DNA from: Acidocella facilis ATCC 35904
GTDB lineage: Bacteria > Pseudomonadota > Alphaproteobacteria > Acetobacterales > Acetobacteraceae
Length of the DNA: 64,000 nucleotides
Assembly: GCF_000687875.1 (NCBI RefSeq)
Contig: NZ_JHYG01000005.1
Coordinates: forward strand, 124,001 to 188,000
Direction of reading: 5' to 3'
This document shows positions 15,644 through 24,670 of the stretch, piece after piece. Under the pieces are notes generated by a model. The model was not told where the DNA came from, ran no database searches, and saw only the letters and a list, made by a program, of their open reading frames with translations. Both the position numbers and the translations under genes were made by a program. Numbering within the stretch: the first letter of the stretch is position 1; each line of letters begins with the position of its first letter.

Positions 15644-16657
15644 TCAGTGGCTGCGGGCGGTGGTGTAACGCGCGACCCCGGCCAGGGCGGCGCGAACCTC
15701 GCTCTCGGGGAAGGCGGCAAGGCGGTTCACGGCGCTGTCGATGAACGCATCCGCGCGGGCGATGGTGCGCGCCGTGCAATCATGTTTCTCGATCAGCTTC
15801 AGCGCGGTGGCCAGATCTTCCTCGGTCTGCTCGCTAGCTTCCAGCGTGCGCTGCCAGAAGCCGCGCTCGTCCGCATCGGCATCCTGCAGCGCCAGGATCA
15901 CCGGATAGGTCAGCTTGCCCTCGCGGAAATCATCGCCCACGGTCTTGCCGAGCTGCGCCTGGTTGGCGGCGTAATCCAGCGCGTCATCCACCAGCTGGAA
16001 GGCCATGCCGAGATCCATGCCGAAATCGCGCAAGGCCGCGCAATCCTGCGAACTCGCCCCGGCAATCACCCCGCCCACTTCCGAGGCCGCCGCGAACAAA
16101 GCTGCGGTCTTGCCGCGAATCACCTCGAAATAGGTCTCCGGCGTGGTGGAAATATCGTTCTGGGTGGTCAGCTGCAACACCTCGCCCTCGGCGATGGTGG
16201 CGGAGGCGGAGGAGAGGATGCGCAGCACCTCCAGCGAGCCATCCTCGACCATCAGCTCGAAGGCGCGGGAGAACAGGAAATCCCCGACCAGCACCGAGGC
16301 CTTGTTGCCGAACACCGCATTGGCGGAGGCAAAGCCCCGGCGCAGCAGCGATTCATCCACCACATCGTCATGCAGCAGCGTCGCGGTATGGATGAACTCC
16401 ACACAGGCGGCGAGATTGACCTGCCGCCCGCCGGTGTAGCCGCAGAGCTTGGCCGCCGCGAGGGTGAGCAGCGGGCGCATGCGCTTGCCCCCCGCCGCGA
16501 CGATATGCGCCGCCAGCTGCGGGATCAGCGCCACCGGGCTGTCCATCCGCGCCACGATGGCCTCGTTCGTCGCCTGCAGCTCTGCCTCCAGCAGCGCCGT
16601 CAGGCGGGCCAGCGCGTCGGTGGTCGGCTCTGTCGTCAAAGGGGTCGCATTGTCCAA
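15644..16657 (-). CDS. ispB: Polyprenyl (octa/decaprenyl) diphosphate synthase
   Basis: The 337-residue protein has both aspartate-rich motifs of trans-prenyltransferases: LLHDDVVDES (first) and FQLVDDALDY (second), with GGKRMRPLL near the start for pyrophosphate binding. It extends farnesyl diphosphate with isopentenyl diphosphate to make the ubiquinone side chain. In the window, ubiA and a UbiB-type kinase gene belong to the same pathway. The chain length cannot be told from sequence by eye; decaprenyl is usual in this family of bacteria. A 73-base spacer separates it from the divergent methyltransferase gene. Confidence 0.9.
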   Translation of the reverse strand: MDNATPLTTEPTTDALARLTALLEAELQATNEAIVARMDSPVALIPQLAAHIVAAGGKRMRPLLTLAAAKLCGYTGGRQVNLAACVEFIHTATLLHDDVVDESLLRRGFASANAVFGNKASVLVGDFLFSRAFELMVEDGSLEVLRILSSASATIAEGEVLQLTTQNDISTTPETYFEVIRGKTAALFAAASEVGGVIAGASSQDCAALRDFGMDLGMAFQLVDDALDYAANQAQLGKTVGDDFREGKLTYPVILALQDADADERGFWQRTLEASEQTEEDLATALKLIEKHDCTARTIARADAFIDSAVNRLAAFPESEVRAALAGVARYTTARSH

Positions 16658-16730
16658 AATCAGCGCCCTAACCTATCCAAGCAAATTGCGTTAGCACCAT
16701 ATCAGGCGGGTTGTCGGAAGGGTCAAGCGG

Positions 16731-17462
16731 GTGGTCGAGGATGAGACGAGTGCGGGCACGCTGCTGGGCGGGCGGCTGGCCTACCGGCAGCTGCGCGCCG
16801 GGCATCGCAGCGGCTTCGAGCCGGTGCTGATGGCCGCCTTCTGCCCCGCCCGCCCCGGTGCGCGCGTGCTGGAGCTGGGCACCGGCGCGGGGGCGGCGCT
16901 GCTGTGCCTGCGCGCCCGGCTGGGCGGTATCACCGGTATCGGGGTTGAGCGTCACCCTGCTCTCGCTGGCCTGGCCCAGGCGAATTTCACCGGCAATGGC
17001 TTTCACGATCTCGCTGGCTTGCAGGCGGATGCCACCCGCCTGCCCTTCGCAAGCCAGACATTCCAGCACGTGATGGCCAATCCGCCCTGGTTCGCGCCGG
17101 ATGGCACACACTCCCCCGATTCTACCCGCGCCCTGGCCCATCACGCCACCGCGGAGCTGCTCGCCGGCTGGATCGGCGAGGCGCTGCGGCTGCTGCGCGA
17201 CCAGGGCAGCCTGACCCTGGCCTTGCCCGCCGCCAGCTTCGCCCAGGCCGCCAGCCTGCTGCGCCCGGCCTGCGGCGGCATCACCTTGCTGCCGCTCTGG
17301 CCGCGCGCCGGGGAGGCCGCGAAGCTGATCCTGCTGCGGGCCCGCAAGGCCAGCCGCGGCCCGGATGTGATCCTGCCCGGCCTGGCGCTGCACGATGAAG
17401 CCGGCATCACCGCCGCCGCGCAAGCCGTGCTGCGCGACGGCGCCGCGCTTGACGCGACCTGA
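16731..17462 (+). CDS. SAM-dependent methyltransferase, TrmN6-like
   Basis: The 243-residue protein begins at GTG and has SAM motif I VLELGTGAGAALLCL, the acidic motif GIGVERHP and the catalytic NPPW motif (MANPPWFAPDGTHS). NPPW/Y plus this length match methyltransferases acting on adenine N6 in tRNA1(Val) position 37. An early LLGGRLAYRQLRAGHRSGFEPVLMAA segment is also typical of that family. Substrate assignment is by family only. It is divergent from ispB, a pairing often seen in alphaproteobacteria. Confidence 0.8.
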   Translation: MVEDETSAGTLLGGRLAYRQLRAGHRSGFEPVLMAAFCPARPGARVLELGTGAGAALLCLRARLGGITGIGVERHPALAGLAQANFTGNGFHDLAGLQADATRLPFASQTFQHVMANPPWFAPDGTHSPDSTRALAHHATAELLAGWIGEALRLLRDQGSLTLALPAASFAQAASLLRPACGGITLLPLWPRAGEAAKLILLRARKASRGPDVILPGLALHDEAGITAAAQAVLRDGAALDAT

Positions 17463-17485
17463 CCACCGCCCCTAACGCCAGATCC

Positions 17486-18538
17486 ATGCAGCGCGCCGCG
17501 AACCGTTTTCTCACCCTGGAAATCGCCCGGTTCATCGCCGCCTTCTGCGTCGCCACCGACCATCTGGCCGGGCTCGCCACCCGCAACGGCACCAGCGCCA
17601 TGCCCTTCGGCTTTTCCCTGCCGCCGATCGCCGCGGTGCTGTTCTTCTTCGTGCTCTCCGGCTTCGTCATCCAGAGCGCCCATGCGCGCGACCTCGGCCA
17701 GATCGACGCCCTGCCGCGCTATCTCTGGCGCCGGATCTGGCGCATCTATCCGCTCTACTGGCTGTCGCTGATCATGCCGCTCTGGTTTCTCTGGCACAGC
17801 AGCAGCCTAGCCTATCTGGCGCAGACCATCAGCCTGGCGCCAATCTCTTCCTTCTCTATGCCCGAGGCCAATCCCCCGGCCTGGACGCTGCGCTTCGAGC
17901 TGGCCTTTTATATCATCTTCGCCCTCACCTTACTGCCGCGCCTGGGCCGCTGGGTGCTGGGCATCTGGCTGGCGCTGCTGCTGCTCTACTGGTTCCCGCA
18001 TCTGTTTCATGTCGTGGTGCGGCCCTATTTCCAAGCCTTGCCGGCCGGCTTCGCCTGGTATTTCTTCGGCATCCACGATCTGCTGTTTCTCTGCGGGGTG
18101 GAGGCCGCGACGCTCCTCGCCCGCCGCCCTTTGCCCGGCTGGGGGTTATGGGCGCTGCTCGGGGCTTCGGCGATCGCGGTACTGGTCCTACTCTCCCGCC
18201 AGCATTGGGGGTTCGACTATCCCGACCGCACGCTGGAACTCTTCACCGGCATTGGCTTTGCGGGGCTTATCCTGGCGCTGACCGGGCTGGAGCAAAGCCA
18301 CCGCCTCACCCCGCCGCGCTGGGGTGCCGGGCTGGGCACGATGTCCTATCCGCTCTATCTGATCCATGCCGATTGCGGCGCGCTGGTGATCAAAACGCTG
18401 CAAGCGGCCGGGCTGGCGCATCTCCTGCCGGTGCCGGAGCTGTTCCTTTTGGAAATGGCACTCTCACTCACCGCCGCCGCCCTGCTCGCTTTTCTAATCG
18501 ACAAGCCCTTGCAGCGCCTCGCCCGCCGGGTGGTCTAA
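17486..18538 (+). CDS. Acyltransferase 3 (OafA-like) membrane protein
   Basis: The 350-residue protein has about ten hydrophobic helices and the acyltransferase-3 hallmarks: LEIARFIAAFCVATDHL at the start with the catalytic-type histidine, the arginine-rich WRRIWRIYPLYWLSL and PPAWTLRFELAFYIIFAL. Family members move acetyl or other acyl groups onto sugars of lipopolysaccharide, capsule or other envelope molecules. It lies 23 bases after the methyltransferase gene and converges with the radical SAM gene. A second, related acyltransferase follows that gene, so the three may act on one envelope product; this is inference. Confidence 0.88.
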   Translation: MQRAANRFLTLEIARFIAAFCVATDHLAGLATRNGTSAMPFGFSLPPIAAVLFFFVLSGFVIQSAHARDLGQIDALPRYLWRRIWRIYPLYWLSLIMPLWFLWHSSSLAYLAQTISLAPISSFSMPEANPPAWTLRFELAFYIIFALTLLPRLGRWVLGIWLALLLLYWFPHLFHVVVRPYFQALPAGFAWYFFGIHDLLFLCGVEAATLLARRPLPGWGLWALLGASAIAVLVLLSRQHWGFDYPDRTLELFTGIGFAGLILALTGLEQSHRLTPPRWGAGLGTMSYPLYLIHADCGALVIKTLQAAGLAHLLPVPELFLLEMALSLTAAALLAFLIDKPLQRLARRVV

Positions 18539-18542
18539 CCCG

Positions 18543-20144
18543 CTATTCCAGCGCCAGACAGGCTGCCAGCGGGTCTTCCAGCGCGTTGATGTTGGAGAGC
18601 AGATGGATCGCCCGCTCCGGATGCTCATCCTCATCGCCCAGCAGATCGGACGAGACGCTCAGCGTTCCATCCCACAAAATCCGCACATTCAGCGGCCGCG
18701 AGACCGGGGCCTGCACCTGCACCCAGCCGCGGCGCTCCGGCGGCTGGCTCGACGGCGCGGGCGGCGGCGGCGGGGCGTTGCGGTCATAGCCGCGTCCGCC
18801 CGGCGGCTGAAACAGCAGCACCCGCTCAGCCGGGAAGGCGCTCAATTCCCGCGCCAGCCAGGCCCATTCATCGGTCGAGAGAAACTCCGCCTGGCGGAAA
18901 TCCTGCGGGATCTGCGGCCCGTCGAACGTATAGCGAATTTCCACCTGCCAGGCCTGCTTCTCCTCGAGCAGGATGCGCGCCAGCCCGGGCAACTCCTGCA
19001 GATTGGCGCGATAGGCCATCAGATTATAGCGAATACGCGGCGCCCCCGACGTCTGCCCGAACACCTCCAGCAGCAGCGCCAGATTCTCCAGGAAAATCCC
19101 CTGGCGCGCGCCCTTGCGCATGCGCTCATAGACATCCTTGTCGAAGCTCTCCAGCGAGATATTGATATGGTCCAGCCCGGAGCCGGCCAGCGCCTCGAAG
19201 AACTCCCGCTTCTGCCGCTTGGCCAGATTAGTGGTAAAGAACAGCTTGCGCCGGTACTCACGCGGCACCAGGGCGATGAACTCCATCAACCTGGGATGCA
19301 AGGTCGCCTCATGCAGGCAGGAGAGCCAGAAATTCCCGTCCGGCACGTAGGGGATCAGCCGCAACGCCGCCTGGAAGGTCGCCTCCTCCATCACATTGGT
19401 GCGGAACGTCTCAGTGTAATCATAAACGCAGAACGGGCAGCGCAGATTGCAATTATTGACGATATCCAGCCGCACGCATTGCAGCGGGTGAAATTTCCGG
19501 TTCAGCCGGGGCGAGCGCTCCACCACATGCGCCGAGCCATGCACCCGCACGATCAGCGCCTCGCGCTCCACCTCGCTCAGTTCGCGGTCGAACAGCACGA
19601 AGAAGGCATTCTGCCCATCGCCCAGCCCGGCCTTGCGCAACATGTCGTTGGTCTGCGCCGCGACATGGCGTTGCAGCAGCACCTCACCGCCCGCCCCCGG
19701 CAGCAGCAAATCGATGACCACCCGGCGCGCCCCATCCGCCAGATCCCGCACCCAACCGGCAACATGCCGCGTGCTGCAGGCATCGACAAAGCCCTGATAC
19801 GGCCCCTGCCCCGGCGGGTCGGTGCGCAGATTCGGCGCCAGCTCCAGCCGGTGCGCCGCCCCTTGCGGGCGCACGTAAACCAGCTCGCGCTCAGCCTCGA
19901 TCAGCGGCGGGTTGAAATGCGCCTCGAAGGCGTAGCCGCCATCGCCGACACCGACCTGCACCAGGATTTCGCTGAACCCGTCGGCGCGGCCGGTGGCCAG
20001 CACGCGCTCCCCTTCATCGCCCGGCAGCACCACCTCGTAGGCGAGACGCGCCTTGGCATCGTTCACATCGCGCAGCCAGCCTTTCACATGCGCGATGCTG
20101 CGTTCATCGACATAACCTTGATAAAGCGGGGTCATCGCATTCAT
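18543..20144 (-). CDS. Radical SAM protein with a duplicated N-terminal domain
   Basis: The 533-residue protein has three parts. Residues 8-105 and 116-212 are two copies of one domain (YQGYVDERSIAHVKGWLRD against YQGFVDACSTRHVAGWVRD), which I do not recognise. Then comes a radical SAM core with Cys232, Cys236 and Cys239 (NNCNLRCPFC), followed by the strand-helix pattern FFTTNLAKRQ and INISLESFDKDVYERM. A C-terminal region has a proline run (APPPPPAPSS) and LNVRILWDGTLSVSSDLLGDE. It lacks the extra SPASM cysteine cluster. Such enzymes start radical chemistry with S-adenosylmethionine. It lies between two acyltransferase genes. The start at 20144 leaves the complete first repeat; longer frames upstream are not supported. 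Confidence 0.78.
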   Translation of the reverse strand: MNAMTPLYQGYVDERSIAHVKGWLRDVNDAKARLAYEVVLPGDEGERVLATGRADGFSEILVQVGVGDGGYAFEAHFNPPLIEAERELVYVRPQGAAHRLELAPNLRTDPPGQGPYQGFVDACSTRHVAGWVRDLADGARRVVIDLLLPGAGGEVLLQRHVAAQTNDMLRKAGLGDGQNAFFVLFDRELSEVEREALIVRVHGSAHVVERSPRLNRKFHPLQCVRLDIVNNCNLRCPFCVYDYTETFRTNVMEEATFQAALRLIPYVPDGNFWLSCLHEATLHPRLMEFIALVPREYRRKLFFTTNLAKRQKREFFEALAGSGLDHINISLESFDKDVYERMRKGARQGIFLENLALLLEVFGQTSGAPRIRYNLMAYRANLQELPGLARILLEEKQAWQVEIRYTFDGPQIPQDFRQAEFLSTDEWAWLARELSAFPAERVLLFQPPGGRGYDRNAPPPPPAPSSQPPERRGWVQVQAPVSRPLNVRILWDGTLSVSSDLLGDEDEHPERAIHLLSNINALEDPLAACLALE

Positions 20145-20240
20145 GCGGGGACAGTACGGCAAACCGGCCAGCGCGTACAATCGCGCCGGCGCCGCGGCGG
20201 CTTGACGCTCCCACGGCCTTTGCCGAAAACCCCGGGCAGG

Positions 20241-21311
20241 ATGAACGCTCCCCACCGCCCCGGTCCGGCGAAGCTGCGCACGCTGGAAATTGGCCGCTTC
20301 ATCGCCGCCAGCCTGGTGATGGCAACGCATCTCATCTGGTTCGCCAGGGCCTATGGGCTGGCGGGGCAGGCGGCACTGCTGGGCGGCTTCGTGCCGCCCG
20401 CGCCCTTCGCCGTGCAGTTCTTTTTCACGCTGAGCGGCTTTGTGATGGTCTGCGCGCATGGCCCGGAGTTTGGACAGCACGGCGCCAGCGCGCGCTTCTG
20501 GTGGCGCCGGGCGCGGCGGATCTATCCGATGTACTGGCTCTCCCTGCTCCTGGCGCTCTGCACCCTGCCGGCGCCGCCGGGAGCCGGGCGGGTGCTCGGG
20601 CTGGTCACGCTCGCCCCGTATTTCACCCCGGATATCGTACCCCCCGCCTGGTCGCTGCGGCTGGAGATCGCGTTTTATCTGCTTTTCGGGCTCTGCCTGC
20701 TGCCGCGAATCGGCCGCGCGCTGCTGGTCCTCTGGGTGGCGGGCGCGGTGGCTCTTACCTATTGGCCGCATCTGCAGGCGGACCTCGTGCCGCAGGCGCT
20801 GCGCGCGCATGCCGTGCTGTTCCTGTTCGGAACCAATTTCACCTGCTTTCACCTGCAATTCTTCGGCGGCATGCTGGCGGGCTGGCTCTATCAAACCCGC
20901 CCCCCGGGCCCGCGCCTGGCCTGGGGCGTGCTCGCGACCGGCGCGGCCGCGCTGCTCCTCTGCCTACCCTTCCTGCACTGGGGCAACGCCTATTACACAC
21001 CGGCCCTCGCCCCGGTGCTGTCACTGGGCTTCGGCGCGGTGGTGCTGGGGCTGGCGGCGCTGGAGACGGCTGGGGCGATCCGGCCGACGGCACTGGCGAC
21101 GCGGCTGGGGGCCATCTCCTACCCGCTTTATATCCTGCATGGCAGTTTTCTGGCGCTCTTCACCGCCTTGGCCGCGCCATCGCGCCTGCATCTCGGGCCA
21201 AGCGGGCAATATGGGCTGCTGCTCGGGGCAATGCTGGCCATTTACGCGCTCAGCGCCGCCGCCGCCTTTTTCATCGACCAACCCTTGCAACGCCGCCGCC
21301 GGCGCGCCTGA
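20241..21311 (+). CDS. Acyltransferase 3 (OafA-like) membrane protein, second copy
   Basis: The 356-residue protein is a paralogue of the acyltransferase at 17486-18538. It shows LEIGRFIAASLVMATHLIWF, WWRRARRIYPMYWLSLLL and PPAWSLRLEIAFYLLFGL, and ends in FFIDQPLQRRRRRA, where the other ends in FLIDKPLQRLARRVV. It has about ten predicted membrane helices. The ATG at 20241 has GGGCAGG just before it. It is divergent from the radical SAM gene, sharing a 96-base promoter region. The substrate is unknown, with envelope glycan or lipid acylation the likeliest. Confidence 0.87.
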   Translation: MNAPHRPGPAKLRTLEIGRFIAASLVMATHLIWFARAYGLAGQAALLGGFVPPAPFAVQFFFTLSGFVMVCAHGPEFGQHGASARFWWRRARRIYPMYWLSLLLALCTLPAPPGAGRVLGLVTLAPYFTPDIVPPAWSLRLEIAFYLLFGLCLLPRIGRALLVLWVAGAVALTYWPHLQADLVPQALRAHAVLFLFGTNFTCFHLQFFGGMLAGWLYQTRPPGPRLAWGVLATGAAALLLCLPFLHWGNAYYTPALAPVLSLGFGAVVLGLAALETAGAIRPTALATRLGAISYPLYILHGSFLALFTALAAPSRLHLGPSGQYGLLLGAMLAIYALSAAAAFFIDQPLQRRRRRA

Positions 21312-21389
21312 GCACAGGCCCGCGCCCTGGCCCCAAACCCGGCTCAGAAAATCTTCCCAGACTTGATCTAGTCTGGATTGCACGCCCGC

Positions 21390-21405
21390 CCACTATATGT
21401 TGTTA
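21390..21405 (+). promoter_or_regulatory. Candidate NrdR box before nrdA
   Basis: CCACTATATGTTGTTA lies about 40 bases before the nrdA start and resembles the NrdR consensus acaCwAtATaTwGtgt in its core. Only one box is clear; NrdR sites usually occur in pairs, which lowers confidence. Confidence 0.4.
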
Positions 21406-21443
21406 TGCGCTTCCGTTTTTGACCCTCTGGAGTATCGGCAGCG

Positions 21444-23285
21444 ATGAACATGATGACCAAGCCGGAAGCCCCGCTGCTCGATGACGGCGTGCAGATGCCG
21501 GGCCGCTTCCGGGTCAATGTCGATCGCAGCCGCGATTCGCTGCTGACCGATTTCGGCCGCGCCACGCTGGACGACCGCTATCTCCTCCCCGGCGAGGGCT
21601 ATCAGGATCTCTTCGCCCGTGTCGCCTCCTATTATGGCGACGACCAGGCCCACGCCCAGCGGCTTTACGACTACATCTCCAAAATGTGGTTCATGCCCGC
21701 CACCCCGGTGCTCTCCAATGGCGGCACGGATCGCGGCCTGCCGATCTCCTGCTTCCTCAACGAAGCCACCGACAGCCTGGATGGCATTGTCGGGCTTTGG
21801 AACGAGAATGTCTGGCTCGCCTCCAAGGGCGGCGGCATCGGCTCCTATTGGGGCAATTTGCGCTCGATCGGCGAGAAGGTCGGGCAGAACGGCAAAACCT
21901 CCGGCATCATCCCCTTCATCCGGGTGATGGATTCTCTCACCCTGGCCATCTCCCAGGGCTCGCTGCGGCGCGGCTCGGCGGCGGTGTATCTGCCGGTCTG
22001 GCATCCCGAAATCGAGGAATTCGTCGATATGCGCCGCCCCACTGGCGGCGATCCGAACCGCAAGGCGCTCAATCTGCATCACGGCATCCTGATCTCGGAT
22101 GATTTCATGCGCGCCGTGGAGCAGGACGAGATGTGGGGGCTGCGCTCCCCGAAGGATCATAGCGTGGTGCGGTCGATCTCGGCGCGCGCGCTCTGGATCC
22201 GCATCCTCACCACCCGCATCGAGCAGGGCGAGCCCTACATCATCTATTCCGACCATGTGAACGATGCCCGCCCGCAGCAGCACAAGCTGGCCGGGCTGGA
22301 GGTGAAAACCTCCAATCTCTGCGCCGAGATCACCTTGCCCACCGGCATCGACCAATATGGCAAGCAGCGCACCGCGGTGTGCTGCCTCTCCTCGCTCAAC
22401 CTGGAAACCTGGTTCGAATGGCACCAGGATGAGCGCTTCATCGAGGATGTGATGCGCTTTCTCGATAACGTGCTGGAGGATTTCATCCAGAAGGCGCCGG
22501 ATTCGATGGAGCGGGCCAAATATGCGGCGATGCGCGAGCGCTCCGTCGGCATGGGGGTGATGGGTTTCCATTCCTTCCTGCAGGACAACTCCATCCCCTT
22601 CGAGAGCGTGATGGCGAAGGTGTGGAACACCCGCATGTTCAAGCATATCCGCGCCCAGGCGGATGCGGCCTCGAAAACCCTGGCGGCCGAGCGCGGCGCC
22701 TGCCCGGATGCGGCGGATTACGGCATCCAGGAGCGTTTCTCCCACAAGATCGCCATCGCCCCCACCGCCTCGATCTCGATCATCGCCGGCAATGCCTCGC
22801 CGGGGATCGAGCCGATCAGCGCCAATGTGTTCCTGCAGAAGACGCTCTCGGGCAGCTTCTCGGTGCGCAACCGGGCGCTGAAGAAGGTGCTCGCGGCGCA
22901 TGGCTTCGACGACGAGGAGACCTGGTCCTCGATCACCGTGAACAAGGGCTCGGTCCAGCATCTGGACTTCCTGAGCCCGCATGAGAAAGACGTGTTCAAA
23001 ACCGCCTTCGAGCTGGACCAGCGCTGGGTGATCGAGCATGCCGCCGACCGCACCCCCTTTATCTGCCAGAGCCAGTCGATCAACCTGTTCCTGCCGGCGA
23101 ATGTGAATAAGCGCGATCTGCACCAGATTCATTATCAGGCCTGGAAACGGGGGGTGAAATCGCTCTATTATTGCCGCTCACTCTCCATCCAGCGCGCCGA
23201 TACGGTGTCCGAGAAGAAACCCACCGCCGCCCTGAAGCCCGCCGAGCCCACGGCAAATTACGAAGAATGCCTCGCCTGCCAGTAA
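21444..23285 (+). CDS. nrdA: Ribonucleoside-diphosphate reductase, large (alpha) subunit
   Basis: The 613-residue protein lacks an N-terminal ATP cone. The active-site features are present: Cys in GLPISCFLNEA, the NLCAEITLPTG motif (Asn, Cys, Glu), Cys in CCLSSLNLE, and the tyrosine pair in SLYYCRSLSIQRAD. The tail ECLACQ provides the C-terminal cysteine pair that takes electrons from thioredoxin or glutaredoxin. It reduces ribonucleotides for DNA synthesis together with NrdB, encoded 83 bases downstream. Without the ATP cone, activity regulation by dATP at that site is not expected. A candidate NrdR box lies upstream. Confidence 0.93.
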   Translation: MNMMTKPEAPLLDDGVQMPGRFRVNVDRSRDSLLTDFGRATLDDRYLLPGEGYQDLFARVASYYGDDQAHAQRLYDYISKMWFMPATPVLSNGGTDRGLPISCFLNEATDSLDGIVGLWNENVWLASKGGGIGSYWGNLRSIGEKVGQNGKTSGIIPFIRVMDSLTLAISQGSLRRGSAAVYLPVWHPEIEEFVDMRRPTGGDPNRKALNLHHGILISDDFMRAVEQDEMWGLRSPKDHSVVRSISARALWIRILTTRIEQGEPYIIYSDHVNDARPQQHKLAGLEVKTSNLCAEITLPTGIDQYGKQRTAVCCLSSLNLETWFEWHQDERFIEDVMRFLDNVLEDFIQKAPDSMERAKYAAMRERSVGMGVMGFHSFLQDNSIPFESVMAKVWNTRMFKHIRAQADAASKTLAAERGACPDAADYGIQERFSHKIAIAPTASISIIAGNASPGIEPISANVFLQKTLSGSFSVRNRALKKVLAAHGFDDEETWSSITVNKGSVQHLDFLSPHEKDVFKTAFELDQRWVIEHAADRTPFICQSQSINLFLPANVNKRDLHQIHYQAWKRGVKSLYYCRSLSIQRADTVSEKKPTAALKPAEPTANYEECLACQ

Positions 23286-23300
23286 GGCAAGACTTGTTAT

Positions 23301-23334
23301 AAAAGTTTTGGTGCCGCTTTTCTCAAAAAGCGGC
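23301..23334 (+). repeat. AAAAGTTTTTG hairpin element, copy B (between nrdA and nrdB)
   Basis: AAAAGTTTTG is followed by the stem GCCGC around TTTTCTCAAAAA and GCGGC. It is a shorter copy of the dispersed element. It lies within the nrd operon, so if it acts as a terminator it would attenuate nrdB. Confidence 0.65.
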
Positions 23335-23368
23335 GAAAAACCGACGCCGATTGACGGAAAGCCGCGAC

Positions 23369-24376
23369 ATGACCGACCACGCCCCGAAGATGGACCTGCT
23401 GACCGAAAACCCGGTCTATAAGCCCTTCCGCTATCCCTGGGCCTATGAGGCCTGGCTGACCCAGCAGCGCGTGCACTGGCTGCCCGAGGAAGTGCCGCTG
23501 GCGGAGGATGTGCGCGACTGGCACAAGAAGCTCACCGAAGGCGAGCGCAATTTGCTGACCCAGATTTTCCGCTTCTTCACCCAGGCGGATGTCGAGGTGA
23601 ATAATTGCTACATGAAGCAATATTCACAGGTCTTCAAACCCACCGAAGTGCTGATGATGCTCTCGGCCTTCTCCAATATCGAGACCGTGCATATCGCCGC
23701 CTATTCGCATCTGCTGGATACGGTGGGCATGCCCGAACTCGAATATCAGGCCTTCCTCAAATACAAGGAGATGAAGGACAAGTACGATTACATGCACAGC
23801 TTCTCGATGGAGAGCAAGCATGAAATCGCCAAAACCCTTGCCGCCTTCGGCGCCTTTACCGAGGGGCTGCAGCTCTTCGCGACCTTCGCCATCCTGCTGA
23901 ACTTCCCGCGCTTCAACAAGATGAAGGGCATGGGGCAGATCATCACCTGGTCGGTGCGCGATGAATCACTTCATTGCGATTCGATCACGAAATTGTTCCT
24001 CACCTTCATCTCGGAAAACCCCGAGGTGTGGTCCGAACAATTGCGCCAGGAGCTGTACCAGACCTGTGCCACCATCGTCGACCATGAGGACTCCTTCATC
24101 GATCTCGCCTTCGAGTTCGGGGCCGTGGAAGGGCTCACCGCCGCCGAGGTCAAGCGTTATATCCGCTATATCGCGGACCGGCGACTGGCCGGTCTGGGGC
24201 TCAACGCGCTCTTCCACGTCGAGAAGAACCCGCTGCCCTGGCTGGATGAAATGCTCAACGCCGTCGAGCACACGAACTTCTTCGAGAACCGCTCGACCGA
24301 GTACAGCAAGGCGGCGACCTCGGGCAGCTGGGAAGACGCCTTCGCCGATTTCGACACGCCCACTACGGGAGGTTGA
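23369..24376 (+). CDS. nrdB: Ribonucleoside-diphosphate reductase, small (beta) subunit
   Basis: The 335-residue protein has the ferritin-like ligand motifs of class I small subunits: ERNLLTQIFRFFTQADVEV, SNIETVHIAAYSH and the second ExxH in SVRDESLHCDS. These hold the dimetal centre that makes the radical used by NrdA. The ATG at 23369 is preferred over an earlier TTG at 23351 as GGAAAG sits before it. The C-terminus (ADFDTPTTGG) is the flexible tail that docks on the alpha subunit. A strong terminator follows. Confidence 0.93.
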   Translation: MTDHAPKMDLLTENPVYKPFRYPWAYEAWLTQQRVHWLPEEVPLAEDVRDWHKKLTEGERNLLTQIFRFFTQADVEVNNCYMKQYSQVFKPTEVLMMLSAFSNIETVHIAAYSHLLDTVGMPELEYQAFLKYKEMKDKYDYMHSFSMESKHEIAKTLAAFGAFTEGLQLFATFAILLNFPRFNKMKGMGQIITWSVRDESLHCDSITKLFLTFISENPEVWSEQLRQELYQTCATIVDHEDSFIDLAFEFGAVEGLTAAEVKRYIRYIADRRLAGLGLNALFHVEKNPLPWLDEMLNAVEHTNFFENRSTEYSKAATSGSWEDAFADFDTPTTGG

Positions 24377-24419
24377 GATAAATTTTACGATATCGTACTT
24401 AAATTTCATTTAACGTCAA

Positions 24420-24470
24420 CCTCTGGATGGAACGAATTTTTTCGTTCTTTTCCAGGGGCTTGTTTTTTCT
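24420..24470 (+). terminator. Terminator of nrdAB
   Basis: CCTCTGGA and TCCAGGGG form the base of a hairpin with an inner stem GAACGAA/TTCGTTC, followed by CTTGTTTTTT. It is a clear rho-independent signal. Confidence 0.8.
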
Positions 24471-24479
24471 GTAGCGCGA

Positions 24480-24624
24480 AGTCTAAATTTCTCTTAAGAA
24501 TCACGCCGTGGAGAGTTCAACCCACACCTCCTATGAAAGGGAGGTGAATATTGAGAGCCCGGACTTGGCAGACTTCGCAGGACGCTTGACCTACATCATT
24601 ACGGCAGCGCCCTGCCATCTTTTA
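24480..24624 (+). ncRNA. Candidate structured leader or small RNA with its own terminator
   Basis: This stretch between nrdB and the next gene holds a hairpin CACCTCC (24525-24531) with GGAGGTG (24540-24546), a 12-codon reading frame from TTG at 24551 (MRARTWQTSQDA), and a terminator GGCAG-CGCC-CTGCC-ATCTTTT at 24603-24623. ACGGC at 24601 can pair instead with GCCGT at 24626-24630. The set resembles an attenuated leader for the gene at 24671, but it could also be an independent small RNA. I do not recognise an Rfam family. Confidence 0.4.
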
Positions 24625-24670
24625 AGCCGTTAAGTTAACGAAACGTTGTAAACTCGGATCGAAACGCACC

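Noticed and set aside
18543-20894. 783-aa version of the radical SAM protein
   Set aside because: The upstream 250 residues are an antisense translation of the acyltransferase at 20241-21311.
21393-23132. 579-aa antisense open frame within nrdA
   Set aside because: Shadow of nrdA caused by high GC; no ribosome site and no domain pattern.
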